Source: a bacterium (GTDB taxonomy: Bacteria > CBDUZB01 > JAGLHV01). Taken from it: DNA of 7,503 nucleotides. The position numbers and the translations under genes are program-made. The stretch covers positions 1 through 7,503 of the forward strand of contig JAGLHV010000053.1 in the NCBI GenBank assembly GCA_023143305.1, in the 5' to 3' direction. This document shows positions 5,261 through 7,503 of the stretch, piece by piece. Positions within the stretch are counted from its first letter, which is position 1. Each line of letters opens with the position of its first letter. The notes under the pieces were generated by a model. That model did not search any database and had not been told where the DNA came from. It was given only the letters and a program-made list of their open reading frames with translations.

Positions 5261-6848
5261 GGAAATGATTAAGTGGTTTATTGTGGGTACGGTTGCTATT
5301 TCAATATTTGGCCTTGTTCAATACCTGCTGGGAATTAATCGGGTTGCAGGAGAAATAGAAGTCCCTTTTAAAATATTGTCATATTTACCCAAAAAAGTGC
5401 TTTATTTTTTAAGTTTATATGACCAGAGGATAACCGGTAGCCGGGATCATCCGATTAGTTTTGCCGAGGGATTGATGATGGGCGGGATTTTAATGAGCAG
5501 TCTTTTTTTATTTGCTAATTTTAATAAGAAAAGAAAAATATATTTAGGATTAGGTTTATTAATTGTAGGATTAAATTTGATTTTTACTTATTCCCGTGGT
5601 GCGTGGTTGGGCATGGTCGCCGGATTGTTTTTTATTGAAATAATGGGGGTTAGAAGTTTTTTCCCGCCTTCTTCTGTAATACGAAAGAGTTTATTGCCCT
5701 TGACTTTGATTGTTTTAATCTTGATTGTTTTTTTGTCCAGCGCCATAACTTTGTTTATAGGTGGAGCTAAATATTCAACCCTTGGGAGAGTAAAAAATTT
5801 TTTTGATTCGGAACGGATTTATATGTGGGAGAGTGGATGGGAAATATTTAAAGATTATCCTGTGTTGGGAGTTGGCCTAAAAAATGTTTCTTTGGTTTAT
5901 CCTGAGTATAAAAAACCTGCAGCCATTTGTAAAGAGCAGGGACATTTGCATAATAATTTTATTCAGATTGGGGTAGAGCGGGGAATACTGGGCTTAATAG
6001 CCTTTATAATTTTGTTAGGTGCATGTTTAAAGAAAGGTTTGGGTATATATTTGAAAATGCCCAATATTAAAAAGTATGAAAAGGCAGTAGTTCTGGGTTG
6101 TTTGGGAGGAGTGATAAGCTTTATTGTTTCTGGTTTAACTGAGTATAACTATGGTGATTGGGAAATATTAGCTTTGTTTTGGTTTATGATGGGAATAATG
6201 GTGGTACTGGGCAAGCAGGAACAATTGTCAGATAGAGTAAGCAGTAAGCAAAAGAATAATAAAAAATTTGCGGTATTTCTGGATAGGGATGGAACTATTA
6301 ACCGGGAAGGGGGTTATATTAATCATCAGGACAGGTTTACTCTTTTACCCCATACGGCAAAAGCAATTAAACTGTTGAATAAAGAAGGAATTATTACTAT
6401 TGTCTCTACTAATCAGGCAGGCGTGGCCAGAGGTTATTTTAAAGAAGAAATGGTAAAAGTCGTTCATCAAAAAATGCAGAAGTTATTAGCTCAGGAAGGA
6501 GCTTATCTTGATGCTGTTTATTATTGTCCCCACCATCCTGATGTGGGAAAGGGATCTTACCGTCAGGATTGTAATTGCCGTAAACCCGGGACTGGAATGT
6601 TAGAAAAGGGGAGAAAAGAGTTTAATATAGATTTACGGCAATCATTTATTGTGGGTGACAAAATTAGCGATGTTAAATGGGGGCATAAAGTAGGGGCAAA
6701 AAGTGTTATGGTTTTAACCGGTTATGGAAAAGGAGAATATCAATTCCAAAGGCAAGATTGGGATGAACAGCCGGATTATATAGCAGATGATTTATATGAG
6801 GCAGTAAAATGGATACTAAAGCAAATAAACAAAAGAGAAAATCAATGA
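5223..6848 (+). CDS. gmhB: O-antigen ligase domain fused to GmhB heptose-bisphosphate phosphatase
   Basis: This frame is two proteins in one. Residues 1-330 (numbered from TTG 5223) are a multi-spanning membrane protein with the Wzy_C ligase pattern: FTYSRGAWLG (121-130), then YMWESGWEIFKDYPVLGVG, and HNNFIQIGVERGILG (243-257), which fits the WaaL motif H[NSQ]x9GxxG. WaaL joins O-polysaccharide to lipid A-core on the periplasmic side. After a polar linker (331-346), residues 347-541 are a HAD-type GmhB, the D-glycero-D-manno-heptose-1,7-bisphosphate 7-phosphatase. It has DRDGT (catalytic Asp354 and Asp356), STNQAGVARGYF (395-406), a zinc site C435-x-H437 with C450-x-C452, then RKP, and VGDKISD (477-483). 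All key residues are present. No stop or good internal start separates the domains; TTG 6225 after AGGA (6217-6220) is a weak candidate. TTG 5223 is unlikely to be a natural start; the frame should continue from 4928 across T10. ATG 5265, four bases after the upstream stop, could allow reinitiation. The last bases overlap hldE by ATGA. Confidence 0.87.
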   Translation: MIIASVKDIKQLKEMIKWFIVGTVAISIFGLVQYLLGINRVAGEIEVPFKILSYLPKKVLYFLSLYDQRITGSRDHPISFAEGLMMGGILMSSLFLFANFNKKRKIYLGLGLLIVGLNLIFTYSRGAWLGMVAGLFFIEIMGVRSFFPPSSVIRKSLLPLTLIVLILIVFLSSAITLFIGGAKYSTLGRVKNFFDSERIYMWESGWEIFKDYPVLGVGLKNVSLVYPEYKKPAAICKEQGHLHNNFIQIGVERGILGLIAFIILLGACLKKGLGIYLKMPNIKKYEKAVVLGCLGGVISFIVSGLTEYNYGDWEILALFWFMMGIMVVLGKQEQLSDRVSSKQKNNKKFAVFLDRDGTINREGGYINHQDRFTLLPHTAKAIKLLNKEGIITIVSTNQAGVARGYFKEEMVKVVHQKMQKLLAQEGAYLDAVYYCPHHPDVGKGSYRQDCNCRKPGTGMLEKGRKEFNIDLRQSFIVGDKISDVKWGHKVGAKSVMVLTGYGKGEYQFQRQDWDEQPDYIADDLYEAVKWILKQINKRENQ

Positions 6849-7503
6849 AAAAGAGTGAGCAGGAAAGATTAAAAAAAATATTAAATAATTTTTCTAAAAA
6901 AAAGATTTTAGTTTTAGGGGATTTAATCGGAGATGAATATATTTATGGAAAAACTACCCGTATTTCCCGTGAAGCACCTGTTTTAATCTTAAAGTTTGAA
7001 TCGAGAAAAATTATTCCGGGAGGCGGTGCAAATTCAGTTAATAATATTTGCTCTTTAGGTGGTAAAGTTTTTCCTGTAGGAGTAATAGGCAAGGATGAAA
7101 TAGGAAGTAATTTGTTACAAATAATGAAAGATAAAAATATAAATACAGCAGGAATTTTTGTAGATAAAATGCATCCTACTATTACTAAGACGCGGATAAT
7201 GGCAGGGGGATATCATACAGCAAAGCAACAAGTTATTCGAATAGATAAAGAAATAAAAAATGAACTTGGTCCCGGGATAGAAAATAAAATTTTAAACTTT
7301 TTAAAAAGGAAGCTTCCGCGAATAGATGCTATTTTAATTTCAGACTACGGGGGCGTAATTAGTCCCCGGATAAGAAAATGGTTGATTCCTTATGCTAAAA
7401 AGTTAAAGAAACCGGTGGTGGTGGATTCTCGTTTTCGATTGTTAGATTTCAAAGGGGTATCTTTCATTACTCCAAATGAAACAGAGGCCGGCCCATCTTT
7501 AGG
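6845..7503 (+). CDS. hldE: HldE, heptose-7-phosphate kinase domain (RfaE1; cut by window end)
   Basis: HldE phosphorylates D-glycero-beta-D-manno-heptose 7-phosphate at position 1, and in full-length bifunctional forms also adenylylates the 1-phosphate, on the way to ADP-heptose. The 219 visible residues are of the ribokinase (PfkB) fold: ILVLGDLIGDEYIYG (21-35), RISREAPV (39-46), the sugar-binding GGGAN (59-63), LGGKVFPVGVIGKDEIG (71-87), ISDYGG (165-170), VVVDSRF (191-197) and TPNE (209-212). The family's catalytic GAGD loop and any C-terminal nucleotidyltransferase domain lie beyond the window, so a kinase-only HldA form is not excluded. Most family members have a Lys near SDYGKG; here the loop reads SDYGGV. 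The start ATG 6845 overlaps the preceding stop as ATGA, which suggests coupled translation with the GmhB-bearing gene whose enzyme acts in the next step. Only a weak AGAGA precedes it. Confidence 0.94.
   Translation, partial: MKKSEQERLKKILNNFSKKKILVLGDLIGDEYIYGKTTRISREAPVLILKFESRKIIPGGGANSVNNICSLGGKVFPVGVIGKDEIGSNLLQIMKDKNINTAGIFVDKMHPTITKTRIMAGGYHTAKQQVIRIDKEIKNELGPGIENKILNFLKRKLPRIDAILISDYGGVISPRIRKWLIPYAKKLKKPVVVDSRFRLLDFKGVSFITPNETEAGPSL

Noticed and set aside
6225..6848. Independent gmhB gene starting at TTG 6225
   Set aside because: AGGA is only 4 bases from the TTG, the frame is open and continuous from the ligase domain, and no stop separates them. Kept only as an alternative to the fusion.
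1..7503. CRISPR array, tRNA, rRNA, riboswitch or prophage attachment site
   Set aside because: I saw no regularly spaced direct repeats, cloverleaf, conserved rRNA segment or known aptamer core in the two short intergenic regions, and the rest is coding.

Overview
The window looks like chromosomal DNA from a low-G+C (about one third by eye) Gram-negative-type (diderm) bacterium. The diderm inference rests on a run of lipopolysaccharide (LPS) genes: the lipid A kinase lpxK, ADP-heptose synthesis enzymes, a heptosyltransferase-type transferase, a WaaE-type core transferase and an O-antigen ligase. Ribosome binding sites are of the AGGAGG type, and A/T homopolymers of 7-10 bases are common. I cannot name the phylum. 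An uncultured low-G+C diderm lineage or a diderm Firmicutes group such as Halanaerobiales would fit, but this is a guess.

Layout. Positions 1-179 (minus strand) hold the N-terminus of uvrA, cut by the window edge. A 212-base divergent promoter region (180-391) separates it from pgi (392-1780, plus strand), a complete glucose-6-phosphate isomerase. The next gap (1781-1991) is almost filled by a MITE-like element. It has 12-bp perfect terminal inverted repeats and a 13-bp flanking direct repeat, and a second palindromic repeat is nested inside it. From 1992 to the window end, five or six tightly packed plus-strand genes form one probable operon: a GT9 heptosyltransferase-like gene that seems to start at ATT, lpxK, a family-2 glycosyltransferase, an O-antigen ligase reading frame broken at a run of ten T, a continuation frame that ends in a GmhB phosphatase domain, and hldE (cut by the window end).

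How the genes work together. HldE phosphorylates D-glycero-D-manno-heptose 7-phosphate, and GmhB removes the 7-phosphate from the resulting bisphosphate. HldE family enzymes usually also adenylylate the product, but that domain lies outside the window. The GT9 enzyme would transfer the ADP-heptose to the core. LpxK completes the lipid A phosphate pattern, the GT2 enzyme probably adds a core sugar, and the ligase would attach O-polysaccharide. Pgi supplies or drains fructose-6-phosphate, from which sedoheptulose-7-phosphate is ultimately made, but it appears to have its own promoter. GmhA, HldD, WaaA and the other lipid A genes are not in the window.

The points most worth a second look are the T10 frameshift, the ligase-GmhB fusion, the ATT start and the nested MITE-like element. 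I found no clear sign of a wholly new system; the rest is an ordinary LPS-core operon.
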